From positions 1,235,352 to 1,299,351 of the forward strand of contig NZ_BMYT01000001.1 of the NCBI RefSeq assembly GCF_014652415.1: DNA of 64,000 bases, given 5' to 3'. Origin of the DNA: Affinundibacterium macrobrachii. Lineage in GTDB: Bacteria > Pseudomonadota > Gammaproteobacteria > Burkholderiales > Burkholderiaceae_D. This document shows positions 25,801-32,317 of the stretch, in pieces (position 1 is the first letter of the stretch; every line of letters begins with the position of its first letter). The notes under the pieces are model-generated. The model did no database searches. It was not told the origin of the DNA and worked only from the letters and a program-made list of their open reading frames with translations. A program made the translations under genes and the position numbers.

Positions 25801-26042
25801 GCAGGAATCGCCACCATTTGCTCAACATCTTTGACCGAGGCACCGGGGAAGGGAATCAACACGTTCGCCATCGTCACATTAATTTGCGGTTCTTCTTCGC
25901 GTGGCGTTACCAATACCGCAAATAGTCCTAGTAGAAACGCGACTAATGCCAGTAAAGGCGTAATTTGCGATGCTTGAAAAAATGCAGCAATCCGGCCAGA
26001 TACGCCCATGGTTTTCGCTTTGATCATATCGATGTCAGACAT
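22821..26042 (-). CDS. RND-family efflux pump, inner-membrane permease
   Basis: 1073 residues with the standard RND plan: one helix after the N-terminus (about 28-47), a large periplasmic loop, six helices (about 360-540), a second large loop and five helices (about 900-1060). Typical features are the VTPREEEPQINVT start of the first loop, the GILVDDAIVVVENIHRH helix carrying the proton-relay aspartates, and GIIVRNSILLVDFIH. With an adaptor and an outer-membrane channel it exports small molecules using protons. The substrate is not clear from sequence: the family branch resembles multidrug rather than CzcA metal pumps. AAGGAG precedes the start, and the gene lies 28 bp after the adaptor gene in the sulfide operon. 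No outer-membrane channel is encoded here. Confidence 0.93.
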   Translation of the reverse strand: MSDIDMIKAKTMGVSGRIAAFFQASQITPLLALVAFLLGLFAVLVTPREEEPQINVTMANVLIPFPGASVKDVEQMVAIPAEQVLSQIANVEHVMSVARPGIAIITVQFEVGVPRTEALVRLYNTIHSNRDWLPANLGTLEPLIKPKGIDDVPIVSLTLWSKNTETGAAALESVAHSIEADIKRVPGTREVVSIGGPGRAINIELDPTKLAANDLTVMDLQGALRAANLGLPSGELSAGNQTVAIEAGPFLRDAQSVGELVVAVKNKRPIFLQDVAKIEDGALPASRYVWHGTAGKEAAEYPAITIAITKKPGQNAVEVANAVIDRVDTLKNAVIPADVEVSVSRNYGQTADDKAKKLIQKLLFATLSVVALVFIALGRREAAIVGTAVILTLTVTLFASWAWGFTLNRVSLFALIFSIGILVDDAIVVVENIHRHQALFSHKTLAEIIPGAVDEVGGPTILATLTVIAALLPMAFVSGLMGPYMSPIPINASMGMLLSLAIAFVVTPWLARIWMKEGHHAQDGLASKLEPTFRKIFKPFLDDSAGSKNRKKLGLGVAALIALSVALPVVGWVQLKMLPFDNKSEFQVIVDMPAGTPAEKTAAVLRELGSYLQTVPEVSDYQAYAGTAAPINFNGLVRQYYLRAGGEVGDIQVNLVDKSHRSDKSHVIATRVRPHLQALAKKLDPDANVKVVEVPPGPPVLAPIVAEIYGPSDVERRQVAKQVRAVFEKTEGIVDVDDSSILHAPRKLLIIDRKKAAQLGIAQSSIVTTLRAGLAGDSAAYLHDQSKYPVAANLHLPISEQGNLDTLLSLGVKNAQGNIVPIRELVTVTDTLREQPLFHKDGLPVNFVVADMAGKIDSPLYGMFSMRGEIAKLVTPGGGKLEEFFISAPQDPYRGFSLKWDGEWQVTYETFRDMGAAYAVGLILIYLLVVAQFGSYLTPLIIMAPIPLTIIGVMPGHAILGAQYTATSMIGMIALAGIIVRNSILLVDFIHVQIAEGIAFKEAVVNSAITRAQPIALTGLAAMMGAFFILDDPIFNGLAISLIFGIFVSTLLTLVVIPLLYFMAYRKKYEEVV

Positions 26043-26070
26043 GTTCGCTCCTTATTCTTTGGGTACAAGC

Positions 26071-27207
26071 TTATTTAGCGACAAGTTTGCTCGCATTTGC
26101 CGCTGCTAATGGATCTACCGCGACCATCTCACCAGCAGCAACGCCACTTAATATTTCCTGTTCATTCGCCATCACTGGGCCAGGTTTGACCTGACGCAAA
26201 ATTGCTTTTTCTTGGGAGTTAATAACGTACACAACGTGCAACTCCGCACGACGAATGACCGCACTGCGCGGCACATACAAACGCTGGGCACTTGCTGATT
26301 TCGTTTCATTCGTTTCGGCTTGCAAAGCGAAATTGACGCGTGCAAACAAGCCAGGGTTGACCGCTTGTACATCTGCTGGCAGGTCGAAGCGGACTTGTAC
26401 CGTATGGGTAGATGCATCGGACAAAGGTAAGACCGTCATCTTTTTAGGTTTCACAAAACGCTGTGCAGCAGGTAATGAAGGAAATTCAATTTGCAGATGC
26501 TGATCCGATTTCAATTGACTCACACGTGCTTGCGGTACCGTGACGATCACACGCAATTCTTTGGGATCATAAACCGTCATGATTGGTTTGCCTGGCATCA
26601 CCATTTCACCGACTGCTGACGGCATTTCCGAGACGATGCCGTTATATGGCGCATTGATCGTATAGAAGCCTGACTGCGTTTGCACCGCGCCAGCTTGGGC
26701 AATTTGGGCATTCGCTTGCGCGCTGGCTGACTTAAACTGCGCTAAGGCACGATCCAATTGCGCTTGGCTAATGTAATTTTTTTCAAACAATAGTTTTTGA
26801 CGCTCGTAGTCTTTTTCTGCGACGGCGAGATTGGCTCTGGCCGCATCCACTTGCGCTTTACTTGCATAGAACTCTTGTTGGGCTGCACGTGCATCCATAC
26901 GCACTAAGAGTTGGCCAGCTTTGACCACATCGCCTGCTTGCACCGGCAATTGCACGATGGCACCCGCAATTTGCGCAGAGATCACGGTGTTACGCACAGC
27001 TTCCACCACACCATCAGCACTCAAATTGCCGTCAGCATTCACGGCTCTCACGGCAACTGACGTCAAACTCGACTTAGCCACAGGCGATACAGGTGTCTGG
27101 GGCGACGTTGATTTTTGTGCATAGGCTTGCGTTTGCACCAAGCTAGTAACAATCAAGGTAAATAGCACAACAGATCTACGCAGCTTCATGGTCATCAATG
27201 GTGTCAT
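26071..27207 (-). CDS. RND efflux periplasmic adaptor (HlyD/MFP family)
   Basis: 378 residues from the ATG at 27207, which has a GAGAGAG site and yields a good signal peptide (MTPLMTMKLRRSVVLFTL then a cut near AYAQ). ATG 27231 or a TTG at 27240 are alternatives. It shows the lipoyl/barrel-sandwich halves (ISAQIAGAIVQLPVQAGDVVKAGQLLVRMD and YTINAPYNGIVSEMPSAVGEMV, split over two regions) around a coiled-coil hairpin (about 115-180), followed by beta-barrel segments. It would link the RND pump to an outer-membrane channel. First gene of the minus-strand operon; its promoter region contains the palindromic operators. Confidence 0.9.
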   Translation of the reverse strand: MTPLMTMKLRRSVVLFTLIVTSLVQTQAYAQKSTSPQTPVSPVAKSSLTSVAVRAVNADGNLSADGVVEAVRNTVISAQIAGAIVQLPVQAGDVVKAGQLLVRMDARAAQQEFYASKAQVDAARANLAVAEKDYERQKLLFEKNYISQAQLDRALAQFKSASAQANAQIAQAGAVQTQSGFYTINAPYNGIVSEMPSAVGEMVMPGKPIMTVYDPKELRVIVTVPQARVSQLKSDQHLQIEFPSLPAAQRFVKPKKMTVLPLSDASTHTVQVRFDLPADVQAVNPGLFARVNFALQAETNETKSASAQRLYVPRSAVIRRAELHVVYVINSQEKAILRQVKPGPVMANEQEILSGVAAGEMVAVDPLAAANASKLVAK

Positions 27208-27295
27208 GGCGTTGACTCTCTCAAGTTTCATAAAAATCAAAGTTAAAAATAGCCAAAAAAATTTAATTGCTATCCGATACTTCGCATAATATACT

Positions 27296-27342
27296 TATTT
27301 GCGTACATGCGCAAATAGTAAATAAAGTTTTTGCGCAAATAG
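27296..27342. promoter_or_regulatory. ArsR-type operator pair in the divergent promoter
   Basis: Site 1 is a perfect inverted repeat, TATTTGCG (27296-27303) and CGCAAATA (27310-27317), with a 6-bp spacer. Site 2 is the palindrome TTTGCGCAAA (27330-27339). TGCGCAAATAG occurs as an exact direct repeat at 27308-27318 and 27332-27342, 24 bp or about two helical turns apart. The sites lie between the ArsR gene and the adaptor/pump/SQR operon, so a dimer could repress both directions. Confidence 0.75.
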
Positions 27343-27367
27343 ACAAAAATTCATTATAGAAGGTATC

Positions 27368-27739
27368 ATGCTGCTTTCAACACATCATTCATGCTCGGTT
27401 ATGGAAGGCTTGTCAGAACTTGCGCTTAATCACGTCGCTCAATACTTTTCTGCGTTATCAGAACCAACGCGATTAAAGATTTTGAATAATTTGCGTGACG
27501 GCGAAAAAAATGTTGGCGACTTAGCCAGCGCATGCGACTGCTCACAGGCGAATGTCTCTCGCCATTTATCAACACTGGCAAAACACGGCATGGTGGTACG
27601 CGAGGGACGCGGCACTGCAGTGTATTACCGCATTGCGGACGAATCGATTTATGCCTTATGTGATCTAGTCTGCGGCAATGTGGCGCGACAATTGGAATCA
27701 CAAGCGTCGTTATTGGGTGGTTTGCAGGCTAAAAAGTGA
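27368..27739 (+). CDS. ArsR/SmtB-family transcriptional repressor
   Basis: 123 residues with the winged helix-turn-helix of ArsR proteins: FSALSEPTRLKILNNL, the recognition helix SQANVSRHLSTLAKHGMV, and the wing REGRGTAVYYRIA. Cysteines that could sense metals, arsenic or persulfides are C9, C56 and C58 (ACDCSQ, just before the recognition helix) and C98 and C102 (ALCDLVC in the last helix). The persulfide sensors BigR and SqrR instead use a cysteine in the helix after the first HTH strand; that position (LKILNNL) has no cysteine here. GAAGG precedes the ATG. It is divergent from the adaptor-RND-DUF2892-trxC-sqr operon and almost certainly regulates it through the operators at 27296-27342. 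Confidence 0.87.
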   Translation: MLLSTHHSCSVMEGLSELALNHVAQYFSALSEPTRLKILNNLRDGEKNVGDLASACDCSQANVSRHLSTLAKHGMVVREGRGTAVYYRIADESIYALCDLVCGNVARQLESQASLLGGLQAKK

Positions 27740-27853
27740 TAGCCGCTGCTACGAATCTTTAGTCTGCACAAAGACGCTCTTCACGACCAACAGCCACGCA
27801 CAATTAACAAACGTGAACTTGATTTAGCTTCGAGCGCGGCTGTCACACGAACT

Positions 27854-28777
27854 TCAGTCAGCCTCGAGTCGCCAAATTGAAGCATCATAAATGCTTGAGT
27901 AATCAGGCACACAAAAACTGTCTACACCGACCGCCCTTAAAAAATACAACTTACCTAAATCCTGCTCATGTTCGGTATGTACATACCATGCCGCTTGTGT
28001 TCGATCAGGAAAATCTTTGTAATATTTTGCGCGTTCAATTAGTAACCAACGCAAAAAGACTTCGTTCTCGGCGAGATTCAAACCAATAATCAGCAAAGGC
28101 TTATGAAACAAAATTTGTAGCCATGTATTCGCGCCCTCCCAGTCATTGATCGCACCACCAGCCGACAAGCGTTTACTACCTTTGTGCAAACGCGCGCGTG
28201 CTCTCTCGACTGAACCCATGTAATGTGTCAAACCCAATCGAATACTACGATGGTATTTCTGCATACCATTAATATGCCAAATACCAAATCCGCCGCAAGG
28301 ATGGTCAAGTTCACTGTTACTAAAATAGGTTTCCCAGGGATAAAAATCGGTAAACGCGTTTTTACTAGTGACAAAGGCGGACGCCTGCACCGACTCACTT
28401 AGCGTATGTTCAAAATTCGTCGTCAATATAGGACAAGCAAAATGCCGTGCCCAACGTGCAATGCTTTGGTGTTGAACAGCAGGTTTCCAATCCGCCATTA
28501 ATTGACAAAATTGCTGCTGCAAACTAGGTAGCTTCGTAGATGTTTGAGGATCTTTCAGTTGTCGACGCGAACCCAGCTCTAGCACATCATAAAACTCAGT
28601 CAATGAAATTCCTGCAGGGAGTTTGCCATTCAATTCTGGCAAGCTACTTTTCGCCAACGTGCTTAACAGCGCATCCCAAGAGTTGGTATTTGCACGACTG
28701 TTATAGCGATTGATGCCGTTCCCAATCAATAGTGCCAGTTGATGTTGATGATGTTGAATTAGATCTCTTAGCAGCAT
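27854..28777 (-). CDS. SIR2-like domain protein
   Basis: 307 residues, no signal peptide or membrane helix. SIR2-type NAD-binding motifs are visible: LLIGNGINRYNS with a following WDALLSTLA (about residues 16-42), CPILTTNFEHTL (about 115-126), GIWHINGM (about 165-172), and LLIIGLNLAENEVFLRWLL near residue 235. Proteins of this kind include NAD+-consuming effectors in antiphage systems, but many are uncharacterised single genes. Here it stands alone: 41 bp after the TauE gene on the same strand, with no partner gene of a known defence system. An NADase or protein deacylase role is possible; neither is shown. Confidence 0.75.
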   Translation of the reverse strand: MLLRDLIQHHQHQLALLIGNGINRYNSRANTNSWDALLSTLAKSSLPELNGKLPAGISLTEFYDVLELGSRRQLKDPQTSTKLPSLQQQFCQLMADWKPAVQHQSIARWARHFACPILTTNFEHTLSESVQASAFVTSKNAFTDFYPWETYFSNSELDHPCGGFGIWHINGMQKYHRSIRLGLTHYMGSVERARARLHKGSKRLSAGGAINDWEGANTWLQILFHKPLLIIGLNLAENEVFLRWLLIERAKYYKDFPDRTQAAWYVHTEHEQDLGKLYFLRAVGVDSFCVPDYSSIYDASIWRLEAD

Positions 28778-28818
28778 AAATTTTTCTCAAATGAAGCACT
28801 TCTAAATTCAGCAAATCG

Positions 28819-29637
28819 TCAAACTGCCTTCAAGAGAAAGCTTAGAGCAACGCCGCTCAACATCGTAGCGAAAATCAATTGCACCGTTTTAGGATCAAGA
28901 AAATTCGCTAATCGACGCCCTATCAACACACCAGCAATCGAAGCGGCAGCGAACCATAAAGAAAACACTATGGGCAATTCGACACCATGAAGCACTGCTG
29001 AACCTACGCCTACTGCACCTACTAACGCGATCACCATCAAGGAGGTCGCAGCGGCACTCTGTATCGTCAAATTGGTGAAGTGACGCAATAGTGGAACAAT
29101 AATAAAACCGCCACCGACTCCCAATAGTCCGGTCGCAAATCCAGCACAAGCACCAATAAGGCCGATGATCGCCGCAGTTGACCAACTCCAATCAAAGCGT
29201 CCTGTCTGTTGATTGACCATTGCCAACGCTTCATTTTTTACTGCAGCGCTAAGCGCGGCACGAGCGTCGGCACGCACTTGCAAAATCAAACGCGTGACGA
29301 CTAACATCAACACCAATGAAAACGCCAACATCAAGCCGCGCTGTGACATTTGCTGCGCAAGCAAAACACCTAGGGCCGTCATCGGTGCGCCTGCGACCGC
29401 CATCAATGTCGCCGCTTTATAACGAACTTGACCACGTCGCAATCCATCGATCGCACCGATCATCGCGCCGATACTGACAGCCAATAATGCAACTGGCGTT
29501 GCCTGCTGCATGGTCCAGCCTTGAGAATAGACCAAGGCTGGAACCGCCAACATGCCACCACCTGCGCCGGTCAATCCCATAATTAAACCGACCATCAGAC
29601 CGATCGATAGAAGTACAAATAAGGCAAATAAACTCAT
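28819..29637 (-). CDS. TauE/SafE-family anion exporter (probable sulfite exporter)
   Basis: 272 residues with about eight membrane helices in two homologous halves. The first repeat has GLTGAGGGMLAVPALVY (about residues 21-37) and the second GLLGVGGGFIIVPLL (about 168-182), the signature of TauE/SafE permeases. A soluble loop (about 112-145) joins them. Family members export sulfite, sulfoacetate or related anions. Being next to a persulfide dioxygenase, whose product is sulfite, it fits as the sulfite exporter of the locus. It is divergent from the dioxygenase gene (286 bp apart). Confidence 0.9.
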   Translation of the reverse strand: MSLFALFVLLSIGLMVGLIMGLTGAGGGMLAVPALVYSQGWTMQQATPVALLAVSIGAMIGAIDGLRRGQVRYKAATLMAVAGAPMTALGVLLAQQMSQRGLMLAFSLVLMLVVTRLILQVRADARAALSAAVKNEALAMVNQQTGRFDWSWSTAAIIGLIGACAGFATGLLGVGGGFIIVPLLRHFTNLTIQSAAATSLMVIALVGAVGVGSAVLHGVELPIVFSLWFAAASIAGVLIGRRLANFLDPKTVQLIFATMLSGVALSFLLKAV

Positions 29638-29860
29638 GAAGAAAAAAGAGGTAATTAGAAGTCACTGTAAAAAGTCACCTTACCTTAGAAAAGAAATTGC
29701 GACAAGCAAATCACAAGCGCGCATAGAAAATGTATTTTTCATCCTATGTGAAAAATCAAATGAACGCCAATTGCTTGTGGTTTCACACGCAGATAACTGA
29801 ATTTGTCTTGCATTCAAAAACTGGTTTGCTATGATTGTCTGTCACGACTTCTATCCAAAC

Positions 29861-29925
29861 CAAACAACGTATCCAATTGACGTGTTCAATTAACGTATTC
29901 AATCAAAGTATCCAATTAAAGTATG
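29861..29925 (+). repeat. 13-bp tandem repeat, 5 units, ending in the start codon of the persulfide dioxygenase
   Basis: Five units of 13 bp: CAAACAACGTATC, CAATTGACGTGTT, CAATTAACGTATT, CAATCAAAGTATC and CAATTAAAGTATG. The last three bases of the fifth unit are the ATG of the next gene. No Shine-Dalgarno-like sequence lies between units and ATG. Confidence 0.85.
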
Positions 29926-30783
29926 AGACCGCAGATACAAAGTTTTTTTGATCCTAGCACTTGCACAGTCAGCTATCTTGTTTTCGACCACGTTGGCGGC
30001 CATGCTGCCATAATTGATCCCGTGCTTGATTATGATCACAAATCTGGTCGTAGCAAAACGGTTTCTGCGGACAAGCTCCTGCACGCGCTCAAAGAACAGC
30101 AATTAACGCTAAGCTGGATCTTAGAAACCCACGCCCACGCCGACCACATCTCCGCAGCACATTACTTACAACAAGCGGCTGGTGGAAAAATCGCAATCGG
30201 CGCGCATATCAATCAAGTACAAACTGTATTCAAACAGATCTTTCATCTTGAACCAGCATTCGCGGTCGATGGCTCACAATTTGATCACTTGTTTCAAGAA
30301 GATGAAATTTTCAATATCGGCGAATTGACTGCTAAGGCTTTATTTGTCCCCGGCCATACGCCCGCTGACATGGCATATCAAATCGGTGATGCAATTTTTG
30401 TTGGCGATACCATGTTCATGCCCGACGTTGGTACCGCGCGCTGCGATTTTCCTGGGGGTGATGCACAGATGTTAATTGCATCAATTAGAAAGCTCTTGTC
30501 CTATCCCGATGAAACACGACTCTTTATGTGTCATGATTATCCGCCGAATGGACGTGAAGTTAGTTTTGAAACGACCGTCTTTCAACAAAAGAAAAATAAT
30601 ATCCATGTGCATGATGGCATCAGCGAGGCCGATTTCATTGCGATGCGTAAAGCGCGCGATGCAACACTCGATATGCCACTCCTGATTTTGCCAGCAGTGC
30701 AAATCAATATCCGAGCGGGCAATTTGCCACCACCGGAAGCGAATGGAATTAGTTACTTAAAGATTCCATTCAATGGTATCTAA
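29923..30783 (+). CDS. MBL-fold persulfide dioxygenase (ETHE1-like)
   Basis: 286 residues, cytoplasmic. Metallo-beta-lactamase motifs are complete: H70-x-H72-x-D74-H75 (ETHAHADHIS), H145 (PGHTPADM), D162 (FVGDTMF) and H204 (CHDYPP). Proteins of the ETHE1 group bind one iron through two histidines and an aspartate, and oxidise glutathione persulfide to sulfite. The ending LPPPEANGISYLKIPFN matches the bacterial ETHE1/Blh group. It would take persulfides produced by SQR, with sulfite then removed by the divergent TauE exporter. The start is unusual, lying inside a 13-bp tandem array with no ribosome site; the next in-frame ATG would remove the iron site, so this start stands. Confidence 0.87.
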   Translation: MRPQIQSFFDPSTCTVSYLVFDHVGGHAAIIDPVLDYDHKSGRSKTVSADKLLHALKEQQLTLSWILETHAHADHISAAHYLQQAAGGKIAIGAHINQVQTVFKQIFHLEPAFAVDGSQFDHLFQEDEIFNIGELTAKALFVPGHTPADMAYQIGDAIFVGDTMFMPDVGTARCDFPGGDAQMLIASIRKLLSYPDETRLFMCHDYPPNGREVSFETTVFQQKKNNIHVHDGISEADFIAMRKARDATLDMPLLILPAVQINIRAGNLPPPEANGISYLKIPFNGI

Positions 30784-30873
30784 AGTAGCATCAACAAAAC
30801 AGTCGCAACACATGCATATTTGTTTTGATCAACGAGCTTTACTTTTCATTTTTTACTTCAATAGGAGAGCGCT

Positions 30874-31062
30874 ATGAAAGTCAACGTCGGAACTACAGAT
30901 CGTCTAATTCGAATCATTGCTGGAGTCGCTTTAATCGCAGGCGCTGCGACAGGCTATATAGGCATGTGGGGCTACATCGGCATCGTCCCTATACTTACTG
31001 GTACTTTACGCATTTGCCCTGCTTATTTGCCGTTCGGTATCTCTACCTGTAAAAAAGATTAA
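30874..31062 (+). CDS. DUF2892 (YgaP-type) small membrane protein
   Basis: 62 residues with a GGAG ribosome site well placed before the ATG. It has the DUF2892 pattern: VGTTDRLIRIIAGVALI, two hydrophobic helices (about 12-28 and 31-45), and RICPAYLPFGISTCKK at the end, whose two cysteines could bind sulfur. Similar short proteins accompany persulfide dioxygenases and rhodanese genes in many bacteria. It starts 90 bp after the dioxygenase and 28 bp before the phosphofructokinase gene, and may be cotranscribed with both. Second copy of this family in the window (other at 22503). Confidence 0.88.
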   Translation: MKVNVGTTDRLIRIIAGVALIAGAATGYIGMWGYIGIVPILTGTLRICPAYLPFGISTCKKD

Positions 31063-31089
31063 TCCACTTCGTTTGCATCTGGAGTTTGC

Positions 31090-32238
31090 ATGACTAATAG
31101 CCCTGTTCCAACCACAACACTCAAGCCAATTCGACGAATCGCGATTAGCACCGGCGGTGGCGATGCGCCGGGCTTAAACGCGGTGATTCGAGCAGTGGTG
31201 CTCGCTGCGTTACAACGTGGCTGGGAATGCTTTGGGATACGCGAAGGCTTTAACGGTATTCTTCGGCCGGATCGCTTTCCCGTCGATGGCGTATTCAAAA
31301 TCAGTAAGGACCAAGTGCGCGGTATTAGCCATCTCGGCGGGACTATGCTGGGCACCACCAATCACGGCAACCCCATGCGTTTTGTCATGAAAAATGCAGA
31401 TGGTAGCGAATATGAAGTTGATCGCACCGATGATATTATTCAACACCTACGCCAGATGCAGATCGATGCATTAATTTGTGTTGGTGGCGATGGAACGCTG
31501 ACCATCGCCCATGCTTTGCACCAACGTGGATTAGCACAAGGCTTACGCGTGATTGGTGTGCCGAAAACGATTGATAATGATTTAGACAAAACCTACACCA
31601 CGTTTGGCTTTGATACGGCAGTCGCATTTGCCACAGATTGCATTGATCGCTTGCATAGCACGGCTGAAAGCCATCGCCGTATTATGGTAGTTGAAGTGAT
31701 GGGGCGTTACGCAGGCTGGATCGCCTTACATGCAGGAATGGCGAGCTCCGCACATGCGATCTTGATCCCAGAAATCCCCTACGACATAGCACAAGTCGCA
31801 AAAAAAATTCATGCACGCACCAAAGCTGGTCGTCATTACAGTATCGTCGTAGTCGCAGAAGGCGCGCGCGCAAAAGACGGACAACGCGTGCTAGAAGAAC
31901 AAGCGCAGCTGGGCGGCGTTGAACGCTTAGGAGGCATAGGTGAGCAACTCGCACGCCAACTCGAAGCGCTTACTGGAAAAGAAGCGCGTGCAGTGGTTCT
32001 TGGCCATTTACTGCGTGGCGGTAGCCCCACTTCTTTCGATCGTTTATCGGCATTGCGTTTCGGTGCAGCGGCAGTTCGCGCATTGGACCAAGGCTTTTCC
32101 GGCATTATGATCTCGCTGGCATTCCCGAATGTTGAATATGTCAACTTAGATGAAGTCGCGGGCAGAATGAAAGCAGTTCCCTTAGATGGAGATACTTTGC
32201 AAACAGGGCGCGATATTGGTATTTGCTTCGGAGATTAA
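31090..32238 (+). CDS. pfkA: 6-phosphofructokinase (group with G/K active-site signature)
   Basis: 382 residues. It phosphorylates fructose 6-phosphate in glycolysis. Motifs: ISTGGGDAPGLNAVIR (phosphate loop, about 19-34), VGGDGTL (131-137) and GVPKTIDNDLDKT (156-168). At the residue equivalent to E. coli G104 it has glycine (G135), typical of ATP use, while at the G124 equivalent it has lysine (K159), typical of pyrophosphate enzymes and of some ATP enzymes in actinobacteria. ATP dependence is more likely, since pyrophosphate enzymes carry aspartate at the first site. It is longer than E. coli PfkA (320 residues), like other members of this group. Downstream of the DUF2892 gene. Confidence 0.9.
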   Translation: MTNSPVPTTTLKPIRRIAISTGGGDAPGLNAVIRAVVLAALQRGWECFGIREGFNGILRPDRFPVDGVFKISKDQVRGISHLGGTMLGTTNHGNPMRFVMKNADGSEYEVDRTDDIIQHLRQMQIDALICVGGDGTLTIAHALHQRGLAQGLRVIGVPKTIDNDLDKTYTTFGFDTAVAFATDCIDRLHSTAESHRRIMVVEVMGRYAGWIALHAGMASSAHAILIPEIPYDIAQVAKKIHARTKAGRHYSIVVVAEGARAKDGQRVLEEQAQLGGVERLGGIGEQLARQLEALTGKEARAVVLGHLLRGGSPTSFDRLSALRFGAAAVRALDQGFSGIMISLAFPNVEYVNLDEVAGRMKAVPLDGDTLQTGRDIGICFGD

Positions 32239-32317
32239 AGATACAGATACTGACTCAGCATTGCTAAACGATCTCGCATATATACATGCACATACAAGCG
32301 CATACACGCAAGCTCAA

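Noticed and set aside
27854..28777. SIR2-like gene as part of a full known defence system (Thoeris, DSR, SIR2-HerA)
   Set aside because: No TIR, HerA or other partner gene is adjacent, and the protein has no second domain.
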